Shown: positions 1 through 9,954 of the stretch, piece after piece
Numbering within the stretch: position 1 is the stretch's first letter
Layout of the letters: the number at the start of each line of letters is the position of its first letter
DNA from: Tildeniella nuda ZEHNDER 1965/U140
Lineage (GTDB): Bacteria > Cyanobacteriota > Cyanobacteriia > Leptolyngbyales > Leptolyngbyaceae
Assembly (NCBI GenBank): GCA_019358895.1
Contig: JAHHIG010000001.1
Coordinates: forward strand, 660,427-724,426
Reading direction: 5' to 3'
DNA: 64,000 bases
Position numbers and translations under genes: made by a program
Notes under the pieces: generated by a model
Seen by the model: only the letters and a program-made list of their open reading frames with translations
The model's database searches: none
Told to the model about the DNA's origin: nothing

Positions 1-1
1 A

Positions 2-2161
2 GCCCGCTATCGCTTGCTGCAACGCTTTCGGGTGCGATCGCTCGAAGGCATGGGCTGTGAACACTTGCCACTGGCAGTCCGGGCAGCAGGCGGACTGTTG
101 GAATATGTGGAAACCAGCACAGAGAGAGGCATAGGAAGGGATAAAGGCGAACGGATAAAGGCTAAAAAGCAGGAAGTGACGGATCAAGACGATCGTCAAG
201 ACTCTTCTCCTGCCTCTCCTCTCCCCTCTCTCCTCCATCCTGCCGCCCTTAAAACCTTTCCCCTACAGCCGCTCTGCACCTATACACTCACTGAGTATTT
301 GGTGATTGACCACCAGACGCGGCGCAATCTAGAAATTACGCAAACGGCGCGGGATGGTACCTATCATGGGTCATTGCTGTGGGCACTTGACAAAACAGTG
401 ACGGCGATGGGCAGTCGGGCACTGCGACGCTGGCTCCTGCAACCATTGCTGAAGCTAGCACAGATTGACGATCGCCAGGAGACGATCGCCGAACTGGTTG
501 AAAACGGCTCTCTGCGCCAAACGCTACAACGCCTGCTCAAGCAAATCTACGACCTGGAACGGTTGGCGGGTCGTGCTGGTTCAGGCACCGCGAATGCCCG
601 CGATCTGGTCGCGCTGGCAGACTCTCTTGACAAACTACCCGATTTGGGGCGACTGGTGGAAGGAACGCGATCGCGCTACCTGCAAGACCTCCAGACCGTG
701 CCGCCGATTTTAGAGCAGTTGGGTCAGCATCTCCACGCTCATCTGGTCGAAACGCCACCGCTGTACCTCACGGATGGCAACCTGATTCGCTCAGGAGTCA
801 ACGCCCAGTTAGATTCCCTGCGTGAGCAAGTCGATGCCGATCAAGACTGGATCAGGAACCTGGAAGTGGTCGAGCGCGATCGCACAGGCATTCCCACGCT
901 CAAAGTGGGTTATAACAAAACCTTTGGTTACTACATCAGCATTTCTCGCGCCAAAGCGGGGCAGCAGGTGCCCGATGGCTACACCCGTAAGCAGACTCTC
1001 ACTAGCGAAGAGCGCTACATCACTCAAGATCTCAAAGAGCGAGAAAATCGCATTCAATTGGCGCAAGACAGCTTGAACCATCTGGAATACGAAATTTTTG
1101 CCGCGTTGCGATCGCAGGTTGGTGAACAGGCAGAACTCATCCGTACGGTGGCACGATCGGTGGCGGCGATCGACGTCCTTTGCGGGTTGGCAGAAGTAGC
1201 GGTGTATCAGGGCTACTGCCGCCCTGAAATGCTTGCTAACCGTGCAATTCAAATCCTCGAAGGTCGTCATCCTGTGGTGGAGCAATCATTGCCAGCGGGT
1301 TTCTTTGTGCCCAATTCAACGGGATTAGGGGGGCAGGGGTCAAAGAGCGGAGGGCAGGAAACCGCAGAGACGCAGAGGCGCGGAGATTTAATTCAAAACT
1401 CAGAACTCGAAACTCAAAACTCTTCCCCATACCCCACACCCCACACCCCACACCCCACCCCCGATCTGATTGTTCTTACCGGACCCAACGCTAGCGGCAA
1501 AAGCTGTTATCTCCGTCAGGTGGGGTTGATTCAACTGATGGCTCAGGTGGGCAGCTTTGTTCCAGCGCAGACAACGACACTAGGCGTTTGCGATCGCATC
1601 TTCACCCGTGTCGGCGCAGTCGATGATCTGGCAACCGGGCAGTCCACTTTTATGGTGGAAATGAATGAAACGGCAAATATTTTGAATCACGCCACACCGA
1701 GATCGCTCGTCCTTTTGGATGAAATTGGACGCGGAACGGCAACATTTGATGGGCTGTCGATCGCCTGGGCAGTCGCCGAACATCTAGCAACGGAAATCGG
1801 CGCTCGCACAATTTTTGCGACCCACTATCACGAACTCAACGAGCTAGCGTCGATTCTACCGAATGTCGCTAACTATCAAGTTGTGGTCAAAGAATTGCTG
1901 GATCAAATTATCTTTTTGCACAAGGTACAGCCTGGTGGTGCCGATCGCTCCTACGGCATCGAAGCGGGACGGTTGGCAGGTTTACCCGCATCCGTGATTC
2001 AACGAGCGCGGCAGGTGATGGGGCAGATTGAGAAACATAGCAAAATTGCGATCGGCTTACGTAAAGGTGGTCGAACTAATCACTCTGCTCATGAAAAGAA
2101 TGGCAAAGCGTATCAGGTTAGTCAACCGATCGAACAGTTAGATATTTTTGGTGAAGGGTAA
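2..2161 (+). CDS. mutS: DNA mismatch repair protein MutS, 5'-truncated by the window edge
   Basis: MutS binds mismatched DNA and uses ATP to recruit the repair machinery. The reading frame is open to the left edge, so the mismatch-binding domain I and part of the connector are outside the window. Numbering from the TTG at 14, the core and clamp domains come first, then Walker A GPNASGKS at about residue 490, Walker [11 protein letters not shown] at about 565 and THYHELNEL at about 603. Two stretches are unlike normal MutS. Residues about 33-83 carry a GATAAAGGCTAAAA-type repeat translated in frame. Residues about 436-483, just before Walker A, are built from intergenic-type repeats (TAETQRRG and a [10 protein letters not shown] tract). 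The catalytic motifs are intact, so the protein is probably functional. Identity is near certain. Confidence 0.97.
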   Translation, partial: ARYRLLQRFRVRSLEGMGCEHLPLAVRAAGGLLEYVETSTERGIGRDKGERIKAKKQEVTDQDDRQDSSPASPLPSLLHPAALKTFPLQPLCTYTLTEYLVIDHQTRRNLEITQTARDGTYHGSLLWALDKTVTAMGSRALRRWLLQPLLKLAQIDDRQETIAELVENGSLRQTLQRLLKQIYDLERLAGRAGSGTANARDLVALADSLDKLPDLGRLVEGTRSRYLQDLQTVPPILEQLGQHLHAHLVETPPLYLTDGNLIRSGVNAQLDSLREQVDADQDWIRNLEVVERDRTGIPTLKVGYNKTFGYYISISRAKAGQQVPDGYTRKQTLTSEERYITQDLKERENRIQLAQDSLNHLEYEIFAALRSQVGEQAELIRTVARSVAAIDVLCGLAEVAVYQGYCRPEMLANRAIQILEGRHPVVEQSLPAGFFVPNSTGLGGQGSKSGGQETAETQRRGDLIQNSELETQNSSPYPTPHTPHPTPDLIVLTGPNASGKSCYLRQVGLIQLMAQVGSFVPAQTTTLGVCDRIFTRVGAVDDLATGQSTFMVEMNETANILNHATPRSLVLLDEIGRGTATFDGLSIAWAVAEHLATEIGARTIFATHYHELNELASILPNVANYQVVVKELLDQIIFLHKVQPGGADRSYGIEAGRLAGLPASVIQRARQVMGQIEKHSKIAIGLRKGGRTNHSAHEKNGKAYQVSQPIEQLDIFGEG
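1360..1386 (+). repeat. 27-bp dispersed repeat inside mutS
   Basis: These 27 bases are identical to 7152-7178 inside the decarboxylase gene. Both copies are read in the same frame, as TAETQRRG. Next to this copy (about 1390-1460) are AACTCAAAACTC-like and CCCCACACC-like simple repeats, also translated, that look like typical cyanobacterial spacer DNA. Confidence 0.9.
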
Positions 2162-2172
2162 TCTGGCTGCTC

Positions 2173-2205
2173 AGATCCCCGACTTCTCAAAGAAGCCGGG
2201 GATCT
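2173..2205. terminator. Stem-loop between convergent genes
   Basis: AGATCCCCGACTTCT and AGAAGCCGGGGATCT form a near-perfect hairpin with a 3-nt loop between the ends of mutS (+) and the GGDEF/EAL gene (-). It is well placed for a bidirectional terminator. The same stem sequence forms the core of the MITE at 17117-17219, so it may be a derived fragment of that element. Confidence 0.65.
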
Positions 2206-2210
2206 TGCGT

Positions 2211-4016
2211 TCACGAGTAGGAGGAAAGTAACGCTTTTATTTTCTCTGCTTCGAGCGGCTTGAAGAAGAAAAAACCCTGTCCAAAATCGCAGCTTAGTGC
2301 CTTTAAATGACTGAGCTGAGTTTGAGTTTCAATGCCTTCCGCCACAACAGTCATGCCCATTTTGTGAGCAATGTTGATGATCAATGGAACCAGCCCTAAA
2401 CTGTCTGAGCTTTCGCCCATTTGTTGAACGAAAGAGCGATCGATCTTGAGCGTATTCACCGGAAACGAATGTAGGTAACTGAGTGATGAATAGCCAGTGC
2501 CAAAATCATCAATACTGACCTGAATCTGTCGTTTTTGCAGCTCTTGCAAGATGCTTGCTGTCGTTTGTGCATTTTGCATAATGGCGCTTTCGGTAATTTC
2601 GAGCTTGAGCTGTTGAGGGTTGAGCTGCGTTTCAGCAAGGATCTGATCGATTTGCTTCACTAAATCAGCTTGTGCAAATTGACGTGCCGAAACATTAACG
2701 CTCATTGTGAGTGGCAAATCAGTTAGTTTCTCGTCTTGCCAGTGTCGCAATTGTTGACACGATTGATGTAGTACCCAATGCCCAATTTGTGTAATTAAAC
2801 CTGTTTCTTCAGCAATAGGAATGAAAGTGGCTGGCGAAATTAACCCTTGCTGGGGATGAAGCCAGCGCACGAGTGCTTCAAAGCCAATAATGCTGCCCGT
2901 CGCGATCGCCATGATGGGCTGATAATGGACGATAAATTCATGTTGATGGATGGCTTTGCGTAAGTCGGTTTCGAGCTGTAATCGCTGTAGAGCAAGGTGG
3001 TGCAGCGAAGGGTCAAAAATTTGGTACGGCGGGTTGCCAGAGGCTTTAGCCCGATACATGGCAATATCTGCGTCGCGCAAGATGTGTTCAGGTTGACTAT
3101 AGTCTGCGTTGCTGATCGCAATACCAATGCTAGCGGTAATAAAAATCTCGTGTCGGTCTAGCTGAAACGGTTTGGCAAAGGCATCCAGGCTCTGGTGAAC
3201 CGTCTGCATGAGACTGTCTAAATCGTCAAATGCCAGCAGCACCGTAAACTCATCGCCGCCGAGACGTGCGAGAGTGGCATGAGATGGCAAGGTTGCTGTA
3301 AGACGACGGGCGATCGCCAGTAGAAGTTCATCGCCGACGAAGTGACCTAAAGAATCATTCACAACTTTGAAGCGATCGCAGTCCAGGAACAACACGGCAA
3401 AGCGTGCAGTGGCATCAGCCTGGCTGTCATCAAGCGCCTTTTTCGTGCGATCGATAAATAAGGCACGATTGGGTAAGCCTGTAAGCGCATCGTGGTGCGC
3501 CATTTCTAACAGTTGCGCCTGAAGCACTTTGCGCTCAAGCATTTCGCGGTAGAGTTCACGGTTCGCAACTTCAAGTTGGTGAGTCCGTTCTTTAACGCGC
3601 TCTTCTAATTGCGTATTGAACTGTTGTGTTCTGATTTCGGCTGCCCTGAGTGCCAGTTGGTTTTGCACGCGCAGTAGCACCTCTTCCAACTGAAACGGCT
3701 TACTAATGTAGTCCGCCCCACCCACCGTAAATGCCTTTGCTTTATCCAAGCCGTCAGTCAGAGCGCTCAAAAAAATCACTGGAATACTGGCAGTGTCTGA
3801 CTTCGCTTTTAACGTCTCACAGAGCGTGTAGCCATCCATTTCGGGCATCATAATGTCGAGCAGAATCAAATCTGGCAGCACGACCTGAACGGCACTGAGC
3901 GCCATCTTGCCACTGAGCGCCTGCCGTACTTGGTATCCTTCTTTTGTCAACATGGATGAAAGGAGGCGCAGGTTGAGTGGCGTGTCATCAATCACAAGGA
4001 TGTCTGCTTTAGTCAT
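2211..4016 (-). CDS. Response regulator with GGDEF and EAL domains (cyclic di-GMP turnover)
   Basis: The protein has an N-terminal receiver domain (residues about 5-120, acidic pair near 10-11, phospho-acceptor Asp in LILLDIMMP), a short coiled coil, a GGDEF domain with intact RLGGDEF, and an EAL domain with FEALVRW and DDFGTGYSS. GGDEF domains make cyclic di-GMP and EAL domains hydrolyse it. Both signature motifs are preserved, so the balance of activities cannot be read from sequence. The start chosen is the ATG at 4016 (MTKADILVIDD); a GTG two codons upstream (4022) is possible. No partner kinase gene is adjacent. Confidence 0.93.
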   Translation of the reverse strand: MTKADILVIDDTPLNLRLLSSMLTKEGYQVRQALSGKMALSAVQVVLPDLILLDIMMPEMDGYTLCETLKAKSDTASIPVIFLSALTDGLDKAKAFTVGGADYISKPFQLEEVLLRVQNQLALRAAEIRTQQFNTQLEERVKERTHQLEVANRELYREMLERKVLQAQLLEMAHHDALTGLPNRALFIDRTKKALDDSQADATARFAVLFLDCDRFKVVNDSLGHFVGDELLLAIARRLTATLPSHATLARLGGDEFTVLLAFDDLDSLMQTVHQSLDAFAKPFQLDRHEIFITASIGIAISNADYSQPEHILRDADIAMYRAKASGNPPYQIFDPSLHHLALQRLQLETDLRKAIHQHEFIVHYQPIMAIATGSIIGFEALVRWLHPQQGLISPATFIPIAEETGLITQIGHWVLHQSCQQLRHWQDEKLTDLPLTMSVNVSARQFAQADLVKQIDQILAETQLNPQQLKLEITESAIMQNAQTTASILQELQKRQIQVSIDDFGTGYSSLSYLHSFPVNTLKIDRSFVQQMGESSDSLGLVPLIINIAHKMGMTVVAEGIETQTQLSHLKALSCDFGQGFFFFKPLEAEKIKALLSSYS

Positions 4017-4346
4017 GTCCACTGTGCCTGTCGTTCATGGGAAGGGCTTAGCGTTTCTCTTAAGTGGTGTGGCTGGGTACATGGCGCGATCGCAGACGCA
4101 AGTACCACTGAGCACAGACGCTACCTGTCCATTCTGCCGCTGTATCTAGATTACCCCTTCGTTAAAGGATGACGCTGCCTTGAGCTAGTGTGCCCAAATG
4201 ATCTCCAGGCACAGCAAAAGATAAGGTAGTTAGAATACTGCCCAAGCAATGCGGTTACTTGCTAAGGTCTGACGGAAAAACGCGAGTAACGGTTGCCAGT
4301 AGACGAAGGCACAAATCGTGTAAGGACGATCGCGCCCCCTGAACCC
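4017..4346. other. Spacer without a recognised gene
   Basis: This lies upstream of the GGDEF/EAL gene and downstream of ychF. I see no convincing reading frame, RNA or repeat. Confidence 0.5.
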
Positions 4347-5438
4347 CTACACATTAAAGCGGAACAGCAAGACATCACCTTCCTGCACAATGTATTCCTT
4401 CCCTTCGCTGCGAACCAGCCCTTTTTCCTTAGCAGCGCTCATCGAGCCAGTAGTGGTGAGGTCTTTATAAGCAACCGTTTCAGCACGGATGAAACCACGC
4501 TCGAAATCTGTGTGAATGACCCCTGCGGCTTGAGGCGCAAACATCCCAGCATGAATCGTCCACGCGCGCGTTTCTTTGGGTCCGGTTGTGAAGTAGGTGC
4601 GGAGTCCGAGCAAGGCGTAAGTCGCACGAATGAGGGATTTCAATCCGCCTTCTTGCACACCCAGCGATTCGAGAAAGTCGGCGCGATCGGCTTCGGGAAT
4701 GTCAACCAGCTCGGATTCTACCTGCGCGGAAATGATAACGACCTGAGCGTTGTCTGTGGCGGCGATCGCCTGCACTTCTTCAACCCAGGCGTTACCCGTT
4801 GCTAGATCGTCTTCGGAAACGTTAGTAGCATAGATAATGGGCTTGCGCGTCAGTAGCCCCAATGCTTTGATGGCAGCCTCTTCGTCTTCATTGAGGCTTA
4901 CCTGACGGGCAGGTTTGCCTTCGTTGAGCACTGCTGTCAGCTTTTCTAGAGCATCCACTTCGACTTGCAGTTCTTTGTTGCCACGCGCTTGCTTGCGGGC
5001 GCGATCGATCCGCTTTTCAATTTGCCCCAGATCTGCCAATGCCAGCTCCAGGTTAATCACTTCAATATCGCGGGCAGGGTCTACAGAACCGGAGACGTGA
5101 ATAATATCGTCATCGTCAAAGCAGCGCACAACATGCACGATCGCGTCCACTTCACGAATATTTGCCAAAAACTGGTTGCCTAGCCCTTCACCCTGGCTGG
5201 CTCCCTTCACCAAACCAGCGATATCCACAAACTCAACTCGTGTGGGCACAATTTCTGCCGAGCTTGAAATGGTTGCAAGCACACTCAGCCGTTCGTCGGG
5301 CACAGAGACCACACCCACATTCGGCTCGATCGTACAGAAGGGAAAGTTGGCAGCTTGCGCTTTTGCATTGGCAACCAGCGCGTTAAACAAAGTAGATTTT
5401 CCGACGTTGGGCAGTCCCACAATCCCGGCTCGCAGCAT
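4347..5438 (-). CDS. ychF: YchF/Ola1-type P-loop NTPase
   Basis: The 363-residue length is normal for the family. The P-loop is GLPNVGKST at residues 8-16, followed by an Obg-like G domain and a C-terminal TGS domain ending in [11 protein letters not shown]. The usual NKxD specificity motif is replaced by NVSE, which in this family goes with ATP rather than GTP preference. YchF proteins bind ribosomes and influence translation and stress responses. The gene stands alone, with its ATG at 5438. Confidence 0.96.
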   Translation of the reverse strand: MLRAGIVGLPNVGKSTLFNALVANAKAQAANFPFCTIEPNVGVVSVPDERLSVLATISSSAEIVPTRVEFVDIAGLVKGASQGEGLGNQFLANIREVDAIVHVVRCFDDDDIIHVSGSVDPARDIEVINLELALADLGQIEKRIDRARKQARGNKELQVEVDALEKLTAVLNEGKPARQVSLNEDEEAAIKALGLLTRKPIIYATNVSEDDLATGNAWVEEVQAIAATDNAQVVIISAQVESELVDIPEADRADFLESLGVQEGGLKSLIRATYALLGLRTYFTTGPKETRAWTIHAGMFAPQAAGVIHTDFERGFIRAETVAYKDLTTTGSMSAAKEKGLVRSEGKEYIVQEGDVLLFRFNV

Positions 5439-5589
5439 CGATTTTAGAGTTTAGTTAGGTGATTTTCGATCGAACAGTCTGCTGAACAAAACCAGCACTA
5501 ACCACTATTGTAGGTTTTGGCTCGTTTTTTCCGATCGATTCGCCCAATCTAAAATCGTCAACCTTTATGCTCTACCCTCAAACGCCTAA

Positions 5590-5802
5590 TTAAACAGGCT
5601 CTGGAATCGTTTGTGGAATGGTTCCAGGTACCGTTTGTGGAATGGTTCCAGGGACAGGCTCTGGCACTGGTCCAGGAATCGGTTCCGGTACGGGTCCAGG
5701 AATTGGCTCTGGCACTGGTCCGGGAATTGGTTCTGGCACAGGTACAGGATTAGGAACCGGTGGCTCAGGCATCGGCACTGGTATATCAGGTGTATAAATC
5801 AT
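5590..5802 (-). CDS. Possible small proline-rich repeat protein
   Basis: The 70-residue reading frame consists almost entirely of repeats of the type PEPIPGPV, then PGTIPQT. The DNA is an 18-bp-type minisatellite. Proline-rich low complexity is common in secreted or wall-associated proteins, but no signal peptide is visible. No Shine-Dalgarno sequence precedes the ATG at 5802. The opposite strand is also open, and its Trp/Arg-rich product looks less natural. This could be a real small gene or non-coding repeat DNA. Confidence 0.4.
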   Translation of the reverse strand: MIYTPDIPVPMPEPPVPNPVPVPEPIPGPVPEPIPGPVPEPIPGPVPEPVPGTIPQTVPGTIPQTIPEPV

Positions 5803-5958
5803 GTGGTTTTACTTGAGTGGTGGCACCTTTCTACCGTAGAAAGCGGTGGGAAAGATTACATCTTCCTAACTAGGCATCACCTTTGGTGGAGAGACTTCTG
5901 TACGTGTCGCCAATCAGTGCGATGGTAGGAAAACGTTCACACAACAGCAACCTGCTTC

Positions 5959-7494
5959 ATGTCGCCAGATTCCGAGGCTTTTCTAACGCTTCAAGCCAAT
6001 ACACCCCTACTGGATGCACTGCAGGCGTGTGCTCTGCGGGTAAAGACGCCGTTTTACACACCAGGACATAAGCGTGGTCAGGGATCGCCCGATCGCCTAA
6101 CCGCCGTGTTCGGCACACAAGTCTTTCGAGCCGATCTGCCAGAACTGCCAGAGCTAGATAATCTTTTTGCACCACAAGGGGTGATTCAAGCGGCTCAAGA
6201 GCTGGCAGCAGCAGCGTTTGGAGCCGATCGCACCTGGTTTCTGGCAAATGGCTCTACGGCTGGCGTAATCGCAGCCATCCTGGCGACCTGCAACCCTGGC
6301 GACAAAATCATTCTGCCTCGCAATGTGCATCAGTCAGTGATTTCAGGTCTTGTTCTTTCTGGTGCCGTGCCGATTTTTATCCAACCAGAGTACGATCCCG
6401 CCCTGGATCTTGCCTATAGCATCACGCCTGTTGCGGTTGCTGAAACGCTGACACAGCATCCGGATGCCAAAGCAGTCATGATGGTGTCTCCCACCTATTA
6501 CGGCGTATGTGGAAATGTGGCAGCGATCGCCCATACTGCCCATCAGCACAACATCCCCTTGCTGGTGGATGAAGCGCACGGGGCACATTTTGCCTTTCAT
6601 CCAGCCTTGCCGATCGCCGCACTGGCAGCCGGAGCCGATCTAGCGGTGCAGTCCACTCATAAAACCTTATCGGCGATGACACAGGCTGCCATGCTGCACA
6701 CGAAGGGCGATCGCATTGATGGCAATCGCGTCAGCAAGGCACTCCAGTTGGTTCAATCTACCAGCCCTAGCTATCTGCTTTTAGCCTCTCTAGATGCGGC
6801 GCGGCATCAAATGGCAACTCAGGGCGAACAACTACTGGAACAGACACTAGAATTCGCGGACGAGGCACGATCGCGCCTCAACCAGATTCCTGGACTGTCA
6901 ACGCTAGACCCTGAGCAGGCAGGTCAGACAGCAGGCTTTGCGGCACTCGATCGCACTCGCTTGACCGTTAAAGTGACGGGCTTAGGCTTGGACGGCTTTA
7001 CGGCTGACGCAATCCTGAATGAACAGCTCGGTGTCACCGCTGAGCTACCGTCGTTTCAGTATCTGACGTTCATTATGAGCTTGGGAAACACAAAAGAGGA
7101 TATCGAGAAATTGGTGCAAGCGTTCTGGGCATTGGCAGTAATGGCAGGAGGAACCGCAGAGACGCAGAGGCGCGGAGAGCCGTTTCGTCCTTCCTCTTAT
7201 AGCCCTGTAGCAGCAAGCGACATCTGCCCTCCTTCACGCCTCACTCCTCGCGCTGCCTTTTTTGCTGAGACTGAAACACGGTCGATCGCACAAGCGATCA
7301 ACCATATCAGCGCTGAGCTTGTCTGCCCCTATCCACCAGGAATCCCAGTTTTGATGCCAGGAGAAGTGGTTTCTGAAGCGGCGATCGCTTACTTGAAGGC
7401 TATTCTCACTCTCGGCGGTACCCTCAGCGGCTGCGCTGATCCCAGTCTTCAAACCCTGCGAGTGGTAAAACCACCGTTTGCTTTTAGCGGTTGA
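5959..7494 (+). CDS. Orn/Lys/Arg decarboxylase-family PLP enzyme
   Basis: This is a fold-type I PLP enzyme of the ornithine/lysine/arginine decarboxylase family. The N-terminus has FYTPGHKRGQG, the cofactor-binding region has DEAHGAHF (D204), and the Schiff-base lysine is K235 in STHKTLSA. Such enzymes make polyamine precursors or cadaverine; the substrate cannot be decided here. Between the large domain and the C-terminal domain (residues about 396-435) is an insertion built from the 27-bp repeat also found in mutS (TAETQRRG). The 3' end overlaps the convergent DoxX-like gene by 11 bp. Confidence 0.9.
   Translation: MSPDSEAFLTLQANTPLLDALQACALRVKTPFYTPGHKRGQGSPDRLTAVFGTQVFRADLPELPELDNLFAPQGVIQAAQELAAAAFGADRTWFLANGSTAGVIAAILATCNPGDKIILPRNVHQSVISGLVLSGAVPIFIQPEYDPALDLAYSITPVAVAETLTQHPDAKAVMMVSPTYYGVCGNVAAIAHTAHQHNIPLLVDEAHGAHFAFHPALPIAALAAGADLAVQSTHKTLSAMTQAAMLHTKGDRIDGNRVSKALQLVQSTSPSYLLLASLDAARHQMATQGEQLLEQTLEFADEARSRLNQIPGLSTLDPEQAGQTAGFAALDRTRLTVKVTGLGLDGFTADAILNEQLGVTAELPSFQYLTFIMSLGNTKEDIEKLVQAFWALAVMAGGTAETQRRGEPFRPSSYSPVAASDICPPSRLTPRAAFFAETETRSIAQAINHISAELVCPYPPGIPVLMPGEVVSEAAIAYLKAILTLGGTLSGCADPSLQTLRVVKPPFAFSG
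7152..7178 (+). repeat. 27-bp dispersed repeat inside the decarboxylase gene
   Basis: Identical over 27 bases to 1360-1386 in mutS, and translated in the same frame as TAETQRRG. It sits in a linker between conserved domains. Confidence 0.9.
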
Positions 7495-7936
7495 AGATCG
7501 ATTTAACTGTAGTCGCAACAGCACTGGCTCCCGGCTGGGCGTTGGGATTGCGAGTGTACCACCACGCCCAGGCGATTAGTACTGCTTGCAATGGCAACCG
7601 TGCCCAATACAGTGCTGGATTTGAGGGCACGCCTTCTAAGTCGATTTGGTTAACTGCCATGTTGATATTGGCAGGAAACACTGCAACAAATAGCGCAATT
7701 AAGCCCCAAGCTGCCGCTACGCTAACCAGCGGAATCAGCAAGCCAATGCCGCCTAGAATCTCGAAGAAACCACTGATATAAACCAGTTCTAATGGATAGG
7801 GTAGCTGTGGTGGCACAATCTTCACAAACGGTGCAGGCTTGACAAAGTGAATGATCCCAACCGTGATAGTAGAGATTGCCAGAACCACCCGCAGAATCTC
7901 TTTGCGGTGGTGCGATCGATGCTGAGCTAAAGACAT
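7484..7936 (-). CDS. DoxX-like small membrane protein
   Basis: 150 residues with four predicted hydrophobic helices (near residues 15-33, 50-72, 75-95 and 110-128). The pattern IHFVKPAPFVKIVP and the glycine-rich FFEILGGIGLLIP match DoxX-like proteins. Members have been linked to oxidative stress and thiosulfate metabolism, but no specific job can be read here. The stop lies inside the 3' end of the convergent decarboxylase gene. Confidence 0.8.
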   Translation of the reverse strand: MSLAQHRSHHRKEILRVVLAISTITVGIIHFVKPAPFVKIVPPQLPYPLELVYISGFFEILGGIGLLIPLVSVAAAWGLIALFVAVFPANINMAVNQIDLEGVPSNPALYWARLPLQAVLIAWAWWYTRNPNAQPGASAVATTVKSIFNR

Positions 7937-8038
7937 AAGGTAAAACTAAATCTAAGCAAACGTTAACAGTCAATACTGAATCCAGCCTCTGTCTGAGGTC
8001 AGCCTTTCGATGTTAAACGTTCCATCTGTTCAAACGTC

Positions 8039-8350
8039 CTAAAGCCGCAGCACTGACAATGCCCAATATCTCAACCGCTGCCAAGAACGCTCCTGTTTAG
8101 TCTGTGTCGTCGCTGAACCTTCAAAAAACGCCACCAGCGATCGTGCTGCTTTTTCCAGGCTAGCCGGATCATCAGGATAGTGGGCTTCTGCCGTTTCAAC
8201 CAGCGCCTGCATTGTTTGCGCAGTTGGTTCAATGCCACACGCTTGCAGCACATCAAAAGCACGCTTGATTTGATCGGCATCAAACTTGGGCAATTCCATT
8301 CTTTTCACCGGATGAATCTGGTTCTTAATTGTGTTCATCGGATGTGACAT
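8039..8350 (-). CDS. Conserved-looking hypothetical protein
   Basis: 103 residues, soluble and mostly helical. The region FDADQIKRAFDVLQACGIEP looks like a folded helical module. No known motif was recognised. The ATG at 8350 is used; an internal Met (MELPKFDAD) about 17 codons later is an alternative start. Confidence 0.55.
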   Translation of the reverse strand: MSHPMNTIKNQIHPVKRMELPKFDADQIKRAFDVLQACGIEPTAQTMQALVETAEAHYPDDPASLEKAARSLVAFFEGSATTQTKQERSWQRLRYWALSVLRL

Positions 8351-8527
8351 CTCTAAAAGACATCACAAAGAAAGTCATTCATTCCTCAAACGATCAAACT
8401 TTTTCAGTGCAACGTAGTCTCGCCTTCATATATAAGCATTAACTGGTGATGCAGCGATAAAGAAAGGGTAGAAGCTATAGCTGTCGCCATAAAAGTTAGG
8501 ACATTGGGATTCAAGGGCAGGGCTGGT

Positions 8528-8692
8528 TTATTGAAAAAAGGAAAAGAGCGTCGGGATGTTATGAACGAGATGGCGTAACCCTTGAGTGATGGAGTCAAAG
8601 CCATGCTGCCGAAAGCGATTGAGTGCCATCGTTCGCAACATGGTCGTAACGAGTGTCTGTACTGTCGGCGTACGCAAGATCGTCCTCAAAGG
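8528..8692 (-). pseudogene. C-terminal remnant of a DDE-type transposase
   Basis: The frame between stops reads RTPTVQTLVTTMLRTMALN, then RFRQHGFDSITQGLRHLVHN and IPTLFSFFQ. This resembles the last helices of IS transposases (ISAs1- or IS4-like C-termini). No catalytic DDE residues and no clear terminal inverted repeats remain. It marks a former insertion at the left border of accessory island 1, next to the Uma2 gene. Confidence 0.5.
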
Positions 8693-8742
8693 TCAATTTT
8701 TGGGTGGCGATCGTCATAGTGGCTCCTCAAAGGATGGCAATT

Positions 8743-9345
8743 TTAACCCAAAGACCGCAGCCGATCGCGGAACGCCATAACAGCATCAAATTGGTCGGTG
8801 GGGTTGACATAGCTCGCTAACAGTTGGGTATCCAGGTCAGGCAGCAATGCACTCCTGGTCATCGGCTCATAGCCAGTTGCGCGTAAATGGTGAATGACAA
8901 ATTCTCCGTTTTGCCACTGCCAGACTTCGGTAACGCCTAAGCCCTGGTAGATTTCGAGCTTGTTGACAATGCCGCTGGTGATCACCACTTCAATGGCTAA
9001 GTCGGGAAACTCTTTCTTTTGCTCCAGACAGTAGCATTCATCGGGTTCTAAGCCTCGGAGCTTCATGGCTTTGCGAAAGGTGGCAGAACCGAGAGCATGA
9101 AAGCGTGTCCGGGTTTCTTGAAAGTAAGCCTCCAGCAACATGCCAATCACTTTTTTGAGTTCTTCATGCTCTGGAGAGGTGGTCATGATTTCTAGAGTGC
9201 CTTCCAGATAGTTCAGCCGCAGATTTGGAAAGTCGTCACCCAGGGCAGCCAGCATTGTTTCATACTGCTGCCAACTGACTCCCTCTAAAACCAGCCGTTG
9301 TTCGGCAGTAGGGATGGCTGGTTGGGGCAAAACTGGAGAACTCAT
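8743..9345 (-). CDS. Uma2 family endonuclease-like protein (DUF820)
   Basis: This belongs to the greatly expanded cyanobacterial Uma2/DUF820 group, which has a PD-(D/E)XK nuclease fold. Visible marks are LNYLEGTLEIMTTSPEHEEL near the N-terminus and PDLAIEVVITSG in the core, with acidic residues for metal binding. The physiological role of these proteins is unknown. An AAGGAG sequence lies 10 nt before the ATG at 9345 and 4 nt before a GTG at 9351; I prefer the ATG. Confidence 0.88.
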   Translation of the reverse strand: MSSPVLPQPAIPTAEQRLVLEGVSWQQYETMLAALGDDFPNLRLNYLEGTLEIMTTSPEHEELKKVIGMLLEAYFQETRTRFHALGSATFRKAMKLRGLEPDECYCLEQKKEFPDLAIEVVITSGIVNKLEIYQGLGVTEVWQWQNGEFVIHHLRATGYEPMTRSALLPDLDTQLLASYVNPTDQFDAVMAFRDRLRSLG

Positions 9346-9407
9346 GGGCACTTTGCTCCTTACAAGACCATATTCTTGATTGTAAAGCAGGCAATGAGTA
9401 GGTAAAA

Positions 9408-9620
9408 CTACTGTGGCAGGAAGGGATTGATGATGCGGAGTTTGTTTTCGATCGGTTGGTTGTGCTGCATCTCTTCGGAATAGAGGATGGTGCAGTCACT
9501 TGCCAGGGCTGTAGAAATGATCAGACTATCCCAATAGGTGTAGCCATAGCGCGAAGCAATTTCTAATGCTTGAGTCACTTTTGGAGTGTCAATATCAAGC
9601 ACTGCAAAACTAGCAATCAA
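9408..9620 (-). pseudogene. PIN-domain (VapC-like) toxin, N-terminally truncated
   Basis: The 70-residue frame contains only the C-terminal half of a PIN domain: RYGYTYWDSLIISTALASD and CTILYSEEMQHNQ match the usual second half. The N-terminal LD..V strand that supplies the first catalytic Asp is missing, and no antitoxin gene is found upstream. It is a degraded toxin-antitoxin relic. Confidence 0.75.
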
Positions 9621-9954
9621 TCTAAATACGATTATAGGTCTCGACCGTGAGCCTTCACTCTGAGTTCAGAAAGGGCTTCCATCGAACGGTTATGCTTCTA
9701 GTCGGGCAGAGTTGGGCTATTGGATCGCCCACTCTTCTTAGCCTTCGTACCTTGGTTTTCCTACCGTCAATTCAACCTGCGGCGAGGAGCGATCGCCCCA
9801 GCGCACGAGTGATGGAAGAAACTGCCATGTTGAAGCTATCAGTCTAATGAGAAGGTTACTTATCTTCATCATAGAAAGCTTGTTGTACGGCTTCAGTTCT
9901 CAGTGAAGGGATAGCATAGGATTTTCTGTCAGCAGCGAGAGTCCAAGAGGCGAA
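9621..9954. other. Spacer without a recognised gene
   Basis: It separates the minus-strand PIN fragment from plus-strand genes. I see no convincing reading frame; the missing 5' half of the PIN gene is not recognisable here. Confidence 0.4.

Noticed and set aside
5611..5928. 105-residue plus-strand frame rich in WNGSR/RLWHWS repeats
   Set aside because: It is antisense to the proline-rich minisatellite. The Trp/Arg-rich composition is a frame artefact of the repeat DNA and has no initiation signal.
8404..8604. 66-residue minus-strand frame overlapping the transposase remnant
   Set aside because: The neighbouring frame (8528-8692) gives the transposase-like sequence; this frame shows no family resemblance.
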